Positions 9,496 to 21,860 of a stretch of 64,000 nucleotides of DNA are shown here, in pieces. The translations under genes were made by a program, and so were the position numbers. Position 1 is the first letter of the stretch. Each line of letters opens with the position of its first letter. The stretch is from Okapia johnstoni (Eukaryota; Chordata; Mammalia; Artiodactyla; Giraffidae): NCBI GenBank assembly GCA_024291935.2, contig CM044326.1, positions 36,393,948 to 36,457,947 on the forward strand, written 5' to 3'. Below the pieces are notes generated by a model. It did no database searches. It was not told where the DNA came from and worked only from the letters and a program-made list of their open reading frames with translations.

Positions 9496-12202
9496 ATGGA
9501 CATCCTCCAGTTGGTAATCCCACCTTTTTTTCCTGGGAGCTTGTTGAGAATTTCTGTTGAGAGTATCTCATCAAAGCATGCCAGGCAGTTCTCACTCGTC
9601 ACTCTGAGTGGCCCTCTGCTCGTCCCATCTTGTGGCCAGCCCCCCGGGACCTTCAGAAGGGGCACCGCAGTCTCTCTGGGCTCCTTTAGTCATGTTACTG
9701 TCCACCTCGCCCCCACCCCCGGTGGGGGGTCCAGGGAGCAGACCAGGCACCCCTTTCTCCTGAGGCAGGGCAGTTTTGGGGGCACACAGACCTCTCCCAG
9801 AGCCCCCCTGGGTCCCCCAGACTGGACGAGGTCATATAAGAGGGCATAATGTGGCAGTGGGGTGGTGTGGGGTCCAGGAGGAGCTGGGGGCTGGCTCTGC
9901 CCTCCGGGGCCCCATGATCCTGGGGGGGTGGTCCCGCCACCTGTGTATGACCTTGCAACCCAACCATTGCTTGGCTTAGAGCAGCCGCTCACTTCCGGGG
10001 CCACTTTGGAAGGGTCACTGACCCTACCTGCTCTGTGGCCTCTCCCGGCCCGGCCGGGAGCAGCAGGTCCCACCGACAGGATGTTTCTCCCCAAGCCCGC
10101 TGAGAGATCCCTTTGGAAACCCTCCTTTGACCCTGGTGCAGGCAGGCGAGAGAATCGTGGACAATAGGACCGCGAGACAAAAGGCAGTTGTCAGCAGGGT
10201 CAGTGGGTGCCTCGCGCCAGGGTGGGCTGACTATCGACCGTTGGGCAGGTCACTGGATTTCTGCCCGCTGGGCGGGGGCGCCGAAGAAGGTGGGGGTCAG
10301 GTGGGCCCCCAGGCCCCCGAGTGCCACACCGTGTCCTGTAGAGCTCAGAGTTTTAACTTCGGGTCTGTGTGCTCTGTAGGAAGTCCAGACCCCCAGAGGT
10401 CCTACCCGGCTTGGCATGGCGTGGTGTGGGGCTGCTCTTGGGGCTCCGTGCAGGGGCTCCTGGTCTGTGTAGTCTTTGCTCTCGGGGCTCCATCCCCCTG
10501 CTCTGTGCAGCCTTTGCCGTGACAAGCTCGTGGTTTATGGCGGACCGGTGCCACCGTGGGCATGGGTCTGCAGTCTCCAAGCAGGGGTGCGCCTGCCCCG
10601 ATCCCTCAATGCTGGGACTTCACCCCCCAGGCCCATCTCTGCTCCAGTGTTCCTGGAGCCAGCCTCTCAGATGGCCTCCCTGCCTCCAGGGTCTCCACCT
10701 CCAGCCCTCACTCTAGCCTTCCAGAATGTTCTTCTGGAAACAACAGCCCCTACCTTGCCCTCAACCCACAGGGACCCTCAGCCTCAGAATCAAGTTTAGC
10801 TTCCTGGGGACAAAGTTGGAGGCGCTCTGACTCCTTTTCCACACGCCTCTCCCATCCCTTCCAGAAGCTTCCATGACCCCAGGCCAGTAGCATTTCCCGA
10901 GTGCCATCCAGGTGTCTGTGTACCCCCCTGCCTTTGCCTTGACCATCTCCTCCGCCTCCAGTCCCCTTCCTGTCGCCTTGCCCCCCTCCACTCGTTTGGA
11001 AGATCCCTGTTTGCAAGCTGTGGCTGGGATGCCGCCCCCTCTTTCCACATTTCCGGCCACCCCTTCCCCCAGCGCTCGGGGTGGATCTCTTTGAGCCAGG
11101 TTTCATTCTGCCTGGGCTGTGGCTGTTTCCTCGTCAGCCTCCTGCCTGAACTCCCAGGACGGCCTCGCATCCTAACCGGCACTGGTCCGGTACCCACTGC
11201 CCCAGTGGGAAGCGCTCTGCGGTGGCCTGTGTCTCTCCCGCCCAATGCCGAATGCCCGACTCCTCCTCCTCCATCCGGGCCTTGGTGGCCAGGCCCCCTG
11301 CTTCCTGCCCCCAGGGGCTGCGTCCACCTCAGTGACTGGGATCCGGGAAGGGGTCTGCTGTCCAGCAGCAGCCCAGGAAGGCAAGACTCGGACGCAGAGG
11401 CTGGCCCCACCCCAGGGGCTCCCTCCAGGGGGTGTGTGGTTGGCCACAGTGGCCACTGCCGGGGTCACTCTGCCGCACCCCCAGGCTGACACCCGGAGTT
11501 GTGGGACCCAGCCAGATGGGGGTGGACAGGGGGTGTCTCAGGCCACCCGCAGGCAGGCAGCCTGACCCTCTCTGTCCTTGATGTCCTTGTTAGTAAGATG
11601 CGGATGGTTAGGGTCAGGAGAGGTGACGGCAGGCAGGAGATGGTGTCTGGGCCCCTCTTCCAGAGGCCCTCACAGCCTCACAGCAGATGGGAGTGGCCAG
11701 GGCCCTGAGAGTCACCAGGCAGCCCCCCCAGGTCATGCGGGCATCCCCTCTGCCCTCGGCAATGCTGACCCTGTTCCTAGCCTTTTGGGCTCTGTCTGGT
11801 CCTTCTGTGTCTCTTGCCTGGGCTCTTTGGGCTGGGTTCCAGGCAGGCTCAGAGTGGGGTGGACTGAGTCAGTCAATGGCCCTCTGGCTGCCAGGAGGCA
11901 TCTGGAGCACCAGGGGCCCATCACAGGTGCCCTGGGCTCCTGCGGGGTGAGCTGGAGGAGGCTGGGGGGTTGGGCCCCCCCGCTGGCCCCTGAGCTCTGA
12001 GTCTCCTGACTGTGGAGTCAGCCACCAGCTTCTTGGATTAACCAAGCTGCAGCGATGACGCAGGGCACCAAGGGAGCGTGGCCTTTCTCAGCGTCCCCTT
12101 GACCAGGCTCCTGAGAACAGGGCCTGCGTTCTCCCTGAGCTGCCCTGGGCCCAGTGCCTGGTGTGGGGCAGGAGGAAGAAGAAGGCTCCCTAGGGGATTG
12201 GG

Positions 12203-12424
12203 GGCTTCCCAGATGACGCTAGTGGTAAAGAACTTGCCTGCCAGTGCAGGAGACATAAGAGATGGGGGTTTGATTCCTGAGTCAGGAAGATCCCCTGGAG
12301 GAGGGCACGGCAACCCATTCCAGTATTCTTGCCTGGAAAATCCCATGGACAGAGGAGCCAGGTGGGCTACAGTCCATGGGGTCACAAAGAGTCAGACACA
12401 ACTGAAGTGACTTAGCATGCACTA
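12203..12424 (+). mobile_element. Bov-tA SINE, full length
   Basis: tRNA-derived head (ggcttcccagatgacgctag, aagaacttgcctgccagtgc), a B-box-like 'tttgattcctg', then the Bov-A body with 'ccagtattcttgcctggaaa' and 'aagagtcagacacaactgaa'. Confidence 0.9.
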
Positions 12425-12469
12425 GGGAATTGGCTTAGGGAAGACCCAGGGTGGGAAGGATGGAAGGTG

Positions 12470-12598
12470 TGTGAGTGTGTATGTATATGGGAGAGAGTGT
12501 GTGTCGGAGTATGAGTCAGAATGTGCATGTCCATGTCTGTGACTGCCTCCATGCTTGTGTCTGTGTGAGTGTGTGTGTATGAATGAGTGTGTGAGTCA
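12470..12598 (+). repeat. Imperfect (GT)n / TGTG-rich repeat
   Basis: Long degenerate run of gtgtgagtgtgt and tatgtat-type units with interruptions. Confidence 0.8.
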
Positions 12599-12669
12599 CC
12601 ACCCTGCCCACACAACCTGTCCCCGCTCCCCTCGGTCACGTTCAGTGGCCTGAAAGCATCTCTCTGCAC

Positions 12670-12780
12670 AGCTTCTATTTTTGCTTTCGACCTTTAGTTA
12701 AATGCTCACAACTGCTGGGCCGTTGGTGCGCTGCTGAGTTTATGACATGTAATTGGGAGAGAGGACCATTCATTGCTTTT
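12670..12780. promoter_or_regulatory. AT-rich island, candidate conserved noncoding element
   Basis: Unique block with 'ctatttttgctttcgacctt', 'tagttaaatgctc' and 'gacatgtaattggga'. It matches no repeat that I recognise; function is inferred. Confidence 0.25.
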
Positions 12781-12805
12781 GGCCCCCACGCTCCACACCG
12801 CACCT

Positions 12806-12820
12806 CCCCCCCCCCCCCCC
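12806..12820 (+). repeat. Poly-C run (15)
   Basis: Uninterrupted C homopolymer. Confidence 0.85.
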
Positions 12821-13814
12821 ACCAGCCCCTTGTAAGAGTAGAGCTGACTTCTGCAAGCTTTTTCCCGGGGTGAGGATTTAATGATCTGCCAGGCTGTATG
12901 ACTGCACTCACGGAAGGTTCTAGGTGACAGTGGATGCTGTCTATATCTGTATGGATGTTTACAGGCTCGCAACACCCTCCCGCCATCCACAAATCCAGGA
13001 TGTGTGGAGGGAGGCAGATGCTGACCCATGCTCCCCTGGTGCTGGCGGGGGTCAGAGGCTCCGGGAACATTGACCCTTCTTTCTGCTGAGTCTAAAGCCT
13101 CTATGCAGGTGAGGAAGCTGAGGCCTGGAGCATGGAGGGAGCTGGCCTGCTCAGAGCCAGGCGGCCCTGAGCCCTGAGGTGCCCCCGGGGAAATGGTGTC
13201 GGGAGATGTCAGAGCCGTGGAGGGGTGGTGTCCTCAGCGTGGAGTTCCCCTGGCACACCCTGGAAGCCAGGGGCCAGTGGAAGAGGAGGAGCCCTGGGGC
13301 ATGCGGGGGTCAAGGGCCCGGTGTGACTTGTTGCCCACTTGCTGGGCAGGTTGTCCCCCCCTCACCCAGCCCCTGTCTCCTCCTCTGTTCAGTGGGCTCA
13401 GGGACACTCAGGCAGTTCCACGCGCCTCACTGGGGACCCACGCCCGGCGCAAAGCAGGCCGTCAGTGGGAGAGATGCCTTTGTCCATCCACTGTGTGTTT
13501 GTTAAGTGCCCTGAGCACCGGTGATGGGCAAGACACAGACTGGAAAGCAGCGAGGAGGCAGGCTGGGAGTGTTGTTTCTGGGGTTGGAAGCAGTCCAGCT
13601 CTGCGCAGATGCGGTCGCCGCGTCCCCCGCCGATGTCTGCCCTCTGGCTTGCTGCAGAGCGAGCGGATGGGGGAGGGGGAGGGGGTCCCTGGGGCATCCG
13701 GTCACTGGTGCCCGCCGTGCACCCAGGCAGCCTGAGTGGGGAGGGACAGCTCATCAATGGGTGTGGGAAGGGCTTCTGATGCAGGCATCCAGGCTGATGG
13801 GGCGGACAGCAGGG

Positions 13815-13900
13815 TGTGGAAAGAGTTCTGACTCGCTGTGCTACCTTGGGCATATATTCTTACCCTCTCTGAGCCCTGATTTCCTGCTGAGTGAAGCGTC
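13815..13900 (+). mobile_element. MIR SINE remnant
   Basis: Words 'gagttctgactcgctgtgct', 'accttgggcatat' and 'accctctctgagccctgatt' follow the MIR core order. Confidence 0.6.
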
Positions 13901-16218
13901 TGGCCCTCCCGCCCCGCCCTGAGTCCCCCGAGGGTGTTGTGGGGTGAGAGGACGCCATGCAAGCCCTCATCAGGGGCCCTGACGTCACCAGGCCTGGTGG
14001 CTTGGGGTGAGAGTGGACTCCGGAGGAGCTTTGTAGCCATCTGCACCCTGCAGGCCCCCAGCACTCCAACGTGGATGTGGGACTCGGCTCCTTGTTGATT
14101 GCTTCCTAGATCTTGTGTTCTCAGAGGTGAGGCCACCTCCCCAGAGAGGCAGGTCCCATTGGTGAGGTTCATGGCATGTGAGTGGATGACGACGTTCTGT
14201 CCTGGGGACATTGTGATGCCAGGCAGAGGTGGGGGTGAGCCTCCTGGGGGCTCCTTCTCCTGGGCCAGCCTGGTCCTGTGTGTTGGAACTGGAGGGAGCA
14301 CCATGCACTGTCCGGCTGGCTCACCCCATTTGCAGTGACCCATAGGACCACGCTCAGTCTGGAGGCCTCTGGCCCCAGGTGTTAGATGTGGTCAGTGGGG
14401 AAGGTTAGCAGCCGCTCTCTGATTTTTATTTTACTAAGGCGTCTGAAGTTCCCCACCAAATATCACAGCTTGCCTTGGTGATCTGTCAACCCCTGGGATG
14501 TGCCCTGGGCCCCCTTTGTGGGGTTGGGGTTTCTCTTTGAAGATGGGGGGAGATGTGACCGTCATTTGGGCCATGCCCATCAGAGCTGCGTGGACAGGGG
14601 AGATTTGTAGGGTGGGCGGGGGACGTGGCTGGTTTTCCGTAGGGTTTCCTATGGCGACTTGAGTTCTGGACGGGAATGGAAGGGCCCACCGGCCCACAGG
14701 TGTTGATTTGGCCTGGGAGATGATTCAGATTCTCGATGTCCATCTTGTCCCCGCAGCCGTGAAACACAGGCCATCTGTGAGGATCCGCCTAGGGGTAGCG
14801 TGCCAGCCTTTTCCCCTGGGTGCCCCAGGGCGGGTTCCTTGGCCTGGAAGCTGCCTTCTCGTTGGCTTTGCTTTCTGTCTCATGGCCTGTGACTGCCCCT
14901 GTGAGGAGCCGGGAGCCTGGAGTGGGCTGGTCTCTGTGCAGGGCCTGGAGTGCAAATGCTCCCCGTACAGAGCTCGGCCTGGAGATGGCCTGGATCAGGT
15001 GAGGGCGTGCGGCTTTGAACAGACGTTTGTGAATGATCTCCTCCAGGGTGGGCTGCTATGAGCCCCAGGGAGTCTCCTTTGTTTCTTGCTGGGTCTTCAC
15101 AGCAGCCCTGCGGGGGGCCCGCCACCCACAGAAGGGGACCAGGCTCACGGAATGGTCACTGGGTCCTGGGGTCATCCGAGCCCTGCAGGGTGAGTGGTGG
15201 GCAGAGGACCCAGCACCGTCTGCGAGTCACGGGGCCTCCGCGTCTCCCGGGGCCCTTGTCACCTCCCTCGCACGGTCACACTCGTGCTTGCTGAGTGTCC
15301 TAATTCCCGTGCTTGGCCCCGGGTCAGGAAGTGGGCCCCACCCGGGGCTCCTGTGTCAGGGAACTCGGCAGGATCCTGGGGGTGGTGCCTGTTAAACGGG
15401 AAGGAGGAGGCCTGAATGTGATCCTAAAGGCCACGCTCTGGCTACAGTCCCTGCCTCCAGAAGCCTTTCTTCCCCGTCGCTGGTCGAAGCCGTTCGCTTG
15501 CTGACTTTGGCAGTCCCTTGCGTCTCAGGAACCCTGGGCATATACGTGGGATAACCCACGGGTGGCCAGCGGCGTCCCACTGATGGCCCATCCACAGCCG
15601 GGCCCGGGCGAACACCCAACCCATGACCTCGTTAACCTCCAGAATGCCCAGCGGTGGGCCGTCCTGTGGTCTCGCCCTGCACAGGTGGGAACAGGTTTAG
15701 GAATGTTCGTTTCCCCTGGTCAGTGCTGAGCCTTCAGCACTGCCTGCCTCCCTTCCATTCTCTCCTTATCTCTGTACATTCCCTGAATTCCAGGCCCAGC
15801 TGCCTCCTACCTCCTGGGTGCCCCGCATCACCTGCCTGGCTGAGCCTCCCAGGTCATCTTTATCCCCACGGAGCCCTGGGTCTGGGTTGAACTTGCTGGA
15901 TTCTCTGTGCCTCGCCCTGGGGGAGGGGTGTGCTGGGCGTGTGTCAGGCCCCAGTTGGGGGGAGAACCCACTGTGGTTGGGATGGTGCCCAGCGGGCATC
16001 TCTGCCTCCCCTGGGCCAGAGACGACTCCAGCTGAGATCTAGCTGCTTCTCCTGTGAACACACGGAAAATCCCTGGAAGTTTTCATTTCTCCATTAAGCT
16101 GCTTGCCCCCAAGCTCTCTACGCCCCTCCACGAGGGGGGCTCCCTAGTCCTTGGCTGCGAGCTGGTGGGACAGCAGAGAGGAAGGAGCAGGTGTCGCAGA
16201 ATTTAACTCTGACCCGAA

Positions 16219-16517
16219 GCCTTGATAGCTCAATTGGTAAAGAATCCACCTGTAATGCAGGAGACCCCGGTTCGATTCCTGGGTTTGGAAGATCCGCTGG
16301 AGAAAGGATAGGCTACCCATTCCAGTATTCTTGGGTTTCCCTGTGGCTCAGCTGGTAAAGAATCCACCTGCCATGTGGGAGACCTGGGTTCGATCCCTGG
16401 GTTGGGAAGAGCCCCTGGAGAAGGGAAAGGCTATCCACTCCAGTATTCTGGCCTGGAGAATTCCATGGACTGTATATTTCTTCCGGTCGCAAAGAGTCAG
16501 ACATGACTGAGCGACTT
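16219..16517 (+). mobile_element. Bov-tA-type SINE with two tRNA-derived modules
   Basis: Two tandem tRNA-like heads are present: 'tagctcaattggtaaagaat' with 'ggttcgattcctggg', and then 'ctgtggctcagctggtaaag' with 'ggttcgatccctggg'. A Bov-A body follows, ending 'agagtcagacatgactgagc'. The A and B boxes are unusually intact. Confidence 0.88.
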
Positions 16518-16749
16518 TTAAAGCTGGCAGGCGGGCATGCCCTTTGTCAGCCAGGATACCCGACCGAGACCCCAGGTTCCAGGTGGCCGCTGCCAACCAC
16601 GGCCCTCCATGTGCGTCCATCACACCCCAGGGTGGCGGGTCGGAGGACTCCAGCGAGGCGGGATCAGGCCCCTTCCTCGGGTAGGTAGTGCCTCATTTGT
16701 GGAGGGGCCGCAGAGCGCTCGTGGAGACCAGAGGCCTTCTGCAGGTCGG

Positions 16750-16830
16750 GGGCCGTCGTTAACATGCCCGGAAATCCGAGGCTCAGAGATGCTGAGGGAC
16801 TTGCTCAGGGTCACCAGCAGCTGCCTGGGC
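16750..16830 (-). mobile_element. MIR SINE remnant
   Basis: 'gaggctcagagatgctgagg' and 'gacttgctcagggtcaccag' match the reversed MIR core. Confidence 0.5.
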
Positions 16831-16978
16831 CTGACCCAGGCTCCTCTGTCCCCACTCTCACCCTTGCATGGAGGAGGGGCAGAGGGCGTTGAGGGTCTAG
16901 GTGGGGTCGTGGGAAGGAGTGCATTTGGGGGACAGTGCTGCTGTCAAAAGGAAGTCCTCTTGGAAGGCTGTCTCCCTG

Positions 16979-17001
16979 CCCCCCCCCCCCCCCCCCCCCC
17001 C
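16979..17001 (+). repeat. Poly-C run (23)
   Basis: Uninterrupted C homopolymer, the longest in the window. The true length may vary between alleles or be an assembly estimate. Confidence 0.9.
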
Positions 17002-17133
17002 GCAGCAGCACACCCGTGCCACCCTTGCTGGAGGACAGGGGACCGTGTGTAATGGGTGCCACCCAGGGCTGTTTAGAGCTGGCAACTGTTTAGTGAGGTT
17101 GGATCCCAATGATGCTGCTCAGGGCCCTGCCTG

Positions 17134-17160
17134 GGGGTGGGGGTGGGGGGTGGGGGTGGC
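17134..17160 (+). repeat. (GGGGGT)n-like G-rich repeat
   Basis: Runs of four to six G separated by T. It could form a G-quadruplex. Confidence 0.75.
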
Positions 17161-17436
17161 AGGGTGCCCTCTGCCCTTGGAGCCAGAGCAGCCGGACCTC
17201 AGGGGCCTCATCACCGACCAGCAAGGCCCCGAGCAGCCTGCCCCTCGAAGGGGAATCAAGGCCCGGAGTGAGGGGGGCAGCGGTGACCGTGAAGGCACGA
17301 CCTCAGCCAGTGCCTGCGTTCGGGTGCCAGCTGAGGGTCTGTGCTCTAACAGATGCCAGATGACCCTCAGTGATGTTGGGACAGAAGCGCCCCCCCCCAG
17401 CGGCCGGGGGGCCACCAGGGCAGCCCCCTTCCTTTG

Positions 17437-17757
17437 TCCCTTTGGGCGACTGTCACGGAATACCCCTGCCTGGGGGTGTTATGGGGAAAACAGAAGTGTG
17501 TGGCTCCCAGTTCTGAAGGCGGCTTTTCTGCGATCAAGGCACCGGTTCCTAGCTGCTGCCTCCTCCCTGTGGCCTCACCGGTGGCGGGGGAGTTGGGGGT
17601 CTCTGGAGCCCCTTGTGAGGCACTCGTCCCATTCTCGGGGTGCCACCTTCCTGGCTTCAACCCCTCCCAAAGGCCCCGCCCCCAACACCATCACCTGTGG
17701 GGGTCGGGACTGCAGTACGAACTTTGGAGGCACACAGACTTTCAGACTATAACAACC
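17437..17757 (-). mobile_element. MLT1-like LTR (ERVL-MaLR), decayed
   Basis: On the + strand it reads 'ctcccagttctgaaggcggc', 'gcgatcaaggcaccggttcc', 'cctcccaaaggccccgcccc' and 'tggaggcacacagactttca', the reversed layout of a MaLR LTR. It is only an LTR, with no viral coding sequence, and is strongly diverged. Confidence 0.7.
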
Positions 17758-18325
17758 CCCACACTAGGCAGAGCCAGTTCCCCGGGGGGTGCCCGTCAGA
17801 GTCCTGGCTGCCCATGGCTCCTTCTCTGCAGGGAGCCCCCCGGGGGCCTGGCATTCACTCTGGGTGGTTGGCCCAGCAGTGGGCGTGTTGGATGGTGGCA
17901 GCAGCGGCACTGGCAGAGACGCGGGGGTCTCCAGGAGACGATGAGTGGTGTGTGGGTGGTGGGGCGGCCGTCTCTGCCTGGTTTCTGATGTCCCCAGAAA
18001 TAGCGGCAGCCTTGCTTGTCCCCTTCAGCATCGGGCTCTGTCACTTGGCGTCTCCCGTGGTTACCATGACGTTCTGAGGTTTTCATCATTCTGTCTCAAT
18101 CACTGGGAAGGTGGATGGAGCTCAGAGGTCCAGGAGCCTGCCCAGGGTGGCCCTGATGCCACCAGGGAGAGGGGTGGAAGCCCAGGCCTCCTGCCCTTTA
18201 CTGGTACTCGAGGCGGGAGCTCTCTGTCAGTTGTTTACTGAACACCTGTTTCATGTCGGGGCCCCGTGTCCATGCTCCTGGGATAGTCCCTGGAGTAACA
18301 TAGACAGAAGTCTCATTGGGGAGTT

Positions 18326-19202
18326 TGTTGTACAGTCGCTAAGTCATGTTTGACTCTTTGCGACCCTGTGGACTGCAGCATGCCAGGCTCCTCTGTCCTC
18401 CACGATCTCCCAGAGCTTGCTCAAACTCATGTCCATCGAGTTGGTGATGCCATCCAACCATCTCATTCTCCGTTGTCCCCTTCTCCTTCTGCCTTCAGTC
18501 TTTCCCAGCATCAGGGTCTTTTCCAATGAGTCGGTTCTTCGCATCAGGTGGCCAAAGTATTGGAGCTTCAGCTTCAGCATCAGTCCTTCCAATGAATACT
18601 CAGGACTGATTTCCTTTAGGATTGACTGGTTTGATCTCCTTGCTTTCCAAGGGACTCTCAAGAGTTTCTCCAACACAATATGAAAGCATCAATTCTTTGG
18701 TGCTCAGCCCTCTTTATGGTCCAATTCTCACGTCCATACATGACTACTGGAAAAACTATAGCTTTGTCTATGTGGACCTTTGTCAGCAAAGTGATGTCTC
18801 TGCTTTTGAATATGGTGTCTAGGTTTGTCATAGCTTTTCTTCCAAGGAGCAAGTGTCTTTTAATTTCATGGCTGCAGTCACTGTCTGCAGTGATTTTGGA
18901 ACCCAAGAAAATAAATCTATCACTGTTTCCATTTTTTCCCCAGCTATCTGCCATAAAGTGATGGGACCGGATGCCATGATCTCATTTTCTGAATGTTGAC
19001 CTTTAAGCCAGCTTTTTCACTCTGCTCTTTCACCCTCGTCAACAGGCTCTTAGTTCCTTTTTACTTCCTGCCAGTTAGTTTGGTATCATCTGCATATCTG
19101 AGGTTGATGATTTTTCCTGGCAATCTTGATTCCAGCTTGTGATTCATCCAGCCCGGCATTACGCATGATGTACTCTGCATAGAAGTTAAACAAGCAGGGG
19201 GA
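18326..19202 (-). mobile_element. BovB (RTE) LINE 3' end, about 0.88 kb
   Basis: The minus strand encodes pieces of the C-terminal part of the RTE reverse transcriptase (words such as LGSKITADSDCSHEIKRHLL and [16 protein letters not shown]) in two frames separated by a frameshift. It ends at 18326 with the usual 'gactctttgcgaccctgtgg' 3' terminus. It is 5'-truncated and inactive. Confidence 0.93.
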
Positions 19203-19790
19203 GACTAGCGAACAAATCAATGAGTAAGAGAGGTTTGTGTGCTGGGGAGTGCCAGGAAGAGCAGACGAGAGGTGGTGGCTGCATCAGGGAGGAGGGCCGC
19301 CTGGACTGTGGCTGGGATGAGCAGGAGCTGTCCCTGGAGGTCTTCCAGCCCAGGGAGGATGTGGAGGCGGGTGGAAACGAGCCTGGTGCTTTCCAGGACA
19401 GGATGCAGGCCACTGTGGCTGGAGCCTGGTGACCAAGGGGGCAGAGTGGGCGGGGTGGTTGGAGTTAGGATTTTATCTAAGTCAGGCAGAGGTGACCATC
19501 TCACTCACACTTCTCCAAGGGCTCTGGGTTGCCTGGTGGAGGATGGGCTCGGGGTGGGGCCGGGGTGCCTGGTTGGAGGCCCCTGCCGTGTCCTGGTGAC
19601 CGAGGCCACAGGCGCAGCTTTCAGTGTCCTTGCTAAAGACGGGGGCAGGGAGGGGATGACACCCCAACTTTTCTGGTGTTGGGACTTATGTGATATTTCT
19701 TAGAGAAAAACAATTCATTAAAAAAAAACAAAGACAATTCATTTTGAGGGAGGCGTGGCTCTTTCCCTGGGGATGGAGGAATTTCCAGGG

Positions 19791-19806
19791 AGGGAGGGAG
19801 GGAGGG
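19791..19806 (+). repeat. (GGGA)n short repeat
   Basis: Four 'ggga' units in a row. Confidence 0.8.
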
Positions 19807-20703
19807 CTGTGTCTTGGCCATTCACAAACATTCCACCGCCGCCCTGCCCCTCCCTACCCCCCACCGACACCAGGCCTGGCATGTGTGGCCAGGGATGCAG
19901 AAGTCCACCGTCTCCGGCTACTGCTCTGTGGAGGGGAACCCATGGACTTGGGAGAGCGTCTAGGGGATCTCACCCCCACCACCGACTTCCAGAGCCTGGG
20001 GTAGCGTTATAGGACCCTGTGTGGGGACCCTCTGGGCCTCAGGTTTGTGCAGACGCCCTGGTGGGGGTAGGGGGCCCACACTGAGCAGTTTCTAGCTCCT
20101 TTGCCCTCTTGCCCTGTCCCTTCAGACCCCCTCCCTGTGACTCCAGGCTAAGATGAAGGGCCAGGAAGCTGGCAGGTGTGATGGTCCCTCCTGCATGTTA
20201 GGAGGCAGGAGGGAAGGGGCACGAGAGATTTGATTTCTAATCATCCTGATGGGGTCTGACTCAAGAAACTAGCCGTAGGGGCCTGGAACTCTCCATCTGC
20301 CCGCCCGAGATACGTGCATCCGTCAGGCCACAAATTACCCCGTGCCTGTGATTCAGCCTCCCACCCACCTTTCTCTCCAAGGAGTTCCTGGCATCATAAA
20401 TCTTGCTGCAAACAGAGGGCAGGAAAGGAATCCAAGGTGGTACGGAGCACTCTCACATCCATGGCCAAGTCTGACCTTCCAGGCGGTGGAGGACCCGGCT
20501 GGCTCCTGTCTCCAGCAGGCCGCCCAGGGACTCCCTGTGACCACGGCCATGGGCCGACCCTTTGCTCCTCTGAGCTGCCGCTCACCACTGGTCACTTGGG
20601 GCTGGAGTGTGGGTTCAGCACCACAGGTGGACAATGGGCACTTGGTTGTCATAGCAGCCAGAGCTGGGTGTTCTCATGAATTGGTGACTGTTATTATTAT
20701 TGT

Positions 20704-20905
20704 TGGCTTCCCAGGTGGCTTATTGGTAAAGAATCCACCTTTCAATGCAGGAGACGCGGGTTCGATCCCTGGGTCGGGAAGATCCCCTGGAGAAGGAAAT
20801 GGTAACCCACTCTAGTATTCTTGCCTGGAGAATCCCATGGACAGAGGAGCCTGGTGGGCCACAGTCCATGGGATTGCAAAGAGTCGGACACTACTGAGCA
20901 GCGGA
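20704..20905 (+). mobile_element. Bov-tA SINE, full length
   Basis: 'ggcttcccaggtggcttatt', 'ggtaaagaatccacctttca', an intact-looking B box 'ggttcgatccctggg', then the Bov-A body with 'cttgcctggagaatcccatg' and 'agagtcggacactactgag'. Confidence 0.92.
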
Positions 20906-20924
20906 ACACACAGGCACACACCTG

Positions 20925-20953
20925 TGTTATTGTTGTGGTGGTTGTGGTGGTAG
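20925..20953 (+). repeat. (TTG/TGG)n simple repeat
   Basis: Degenerate 'gttattgttgtggtggttgt' run after the Bov-tA 3' end. Bov-tA tails often carry short repeats. Confidence 0.6.
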
Positions 20954-21734
20954 CCCCGGCAGGCAGACCTCCCCAAGATGGGAAGCCCTGGTGTTCCCAT
21001 GGCTGGGCTTCCTCTGTCTCAGGCCTCTTTCCTGTGTGTTGTCCTCTCGCTTGGGTGGTTTTCTGGAGAGAGGGAGGCCCTGGCAAAGGTGGGGACTGTG
21101 GGTCTGGGTGGACAGTGAGTGGGTGGTGGGGACCTACTGGCTGGCCTTGCTGTTTGGAGTCGGGGAGGCCGGAGGGGACCTGGGACCCTCCCTCCCCCGC
21201 TGCTGTCCCCCCAGGCCCCAGCATGGCCTTGGCCAGCTTCTCCGTTTTGGCTTCTGCCCTTCCGTGTGTACCAGGGCGTGGGTCTTTCTGCTCCTCTCCC
21301 AAACCGCACGTGCCTGTAAGCTCTGTGTTGCCTGTTGTCAGTGGCCAAGGAGGCTGACATCTAGATAAGGTGAGTCTGGCTCTGGGAGGACCCCTCGTTC
21401 CCAGGGGCCCGCAGGGCATGTTTCGAGGTCTAGGAATGCCTTTTCATTCCTCCGGCCTGGCCTGTTGGAGTGTAGCCCCATGCTCCCCTCTGACCCTCCC
21501 CTGCTGGCATGTCAGCCACCTTAGAAACCTCTGTCTGGGCCACTTGTGGTCCTTGCTGTGGTCGCTCCTCTGTAGAGTGGGGTTGATAAGGGACCCGTGT
21601 TACAGGGTGTGTGTGCAGAAGGGGACTAGGGTGTGTGCAGAAGGGGGCTAAGCACGCAGGCCACCCCCACGTTCGTCAATCCTGAGCGCAGTGGGAGGAC
21701 GCTGGGTGAGGGCCCCTTTGAGGGTTCTCAGCAA

Positions 21735-21860
21735 ACCCCAGTGTTGGCTGCTGTGTTACCTTGGGCTGGCTGGTTAACCTCTCTGTGCCTCTCTCCTCAT
21801 GGGTCAAGCAAGGGGCTGCTCGAACCTTCCTCGCTGCAGTGTATGGCGAGCGCTGGCTGG
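21735..21860 (+). mobile_element. MIR SINE remnant
   Basis: 'gctgctgtgttaccttgggc' and 'ggttaacctctctgtgcctc' follow the MIR core. Confidence 0.65.

Noticed and set aside
16230..16290. tRNA gene
   Set aside because: The A/B-box-like words belong to the tRNA-derived head of a Bov-tA SINE with its Bov-A body attached; the cloverleaf is not preserved. The same applies to the other SINE heads.
16901..17752. 283-codon + strand ORF
   Set aside because: It crosses the 23-C homopolymer (polyproline in one frame) and an MLT1-like LTR, so it cannot be a real coding unit.
18344..18954. Functional reverse transcriptase gene on the minus strand
   Set aside because: The two ORF pieces are the 3' end of a truncated, frameshifted BovB LINE without the endonuclease or RT catalytic regions.
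20314..20815. CRISPR-like or phage-like repeats
   Set aside because: Repeated words come from scattered SINEs at irregular spacing; there are no regularly spaced direct repeats and the DNA is clearly mammalian.
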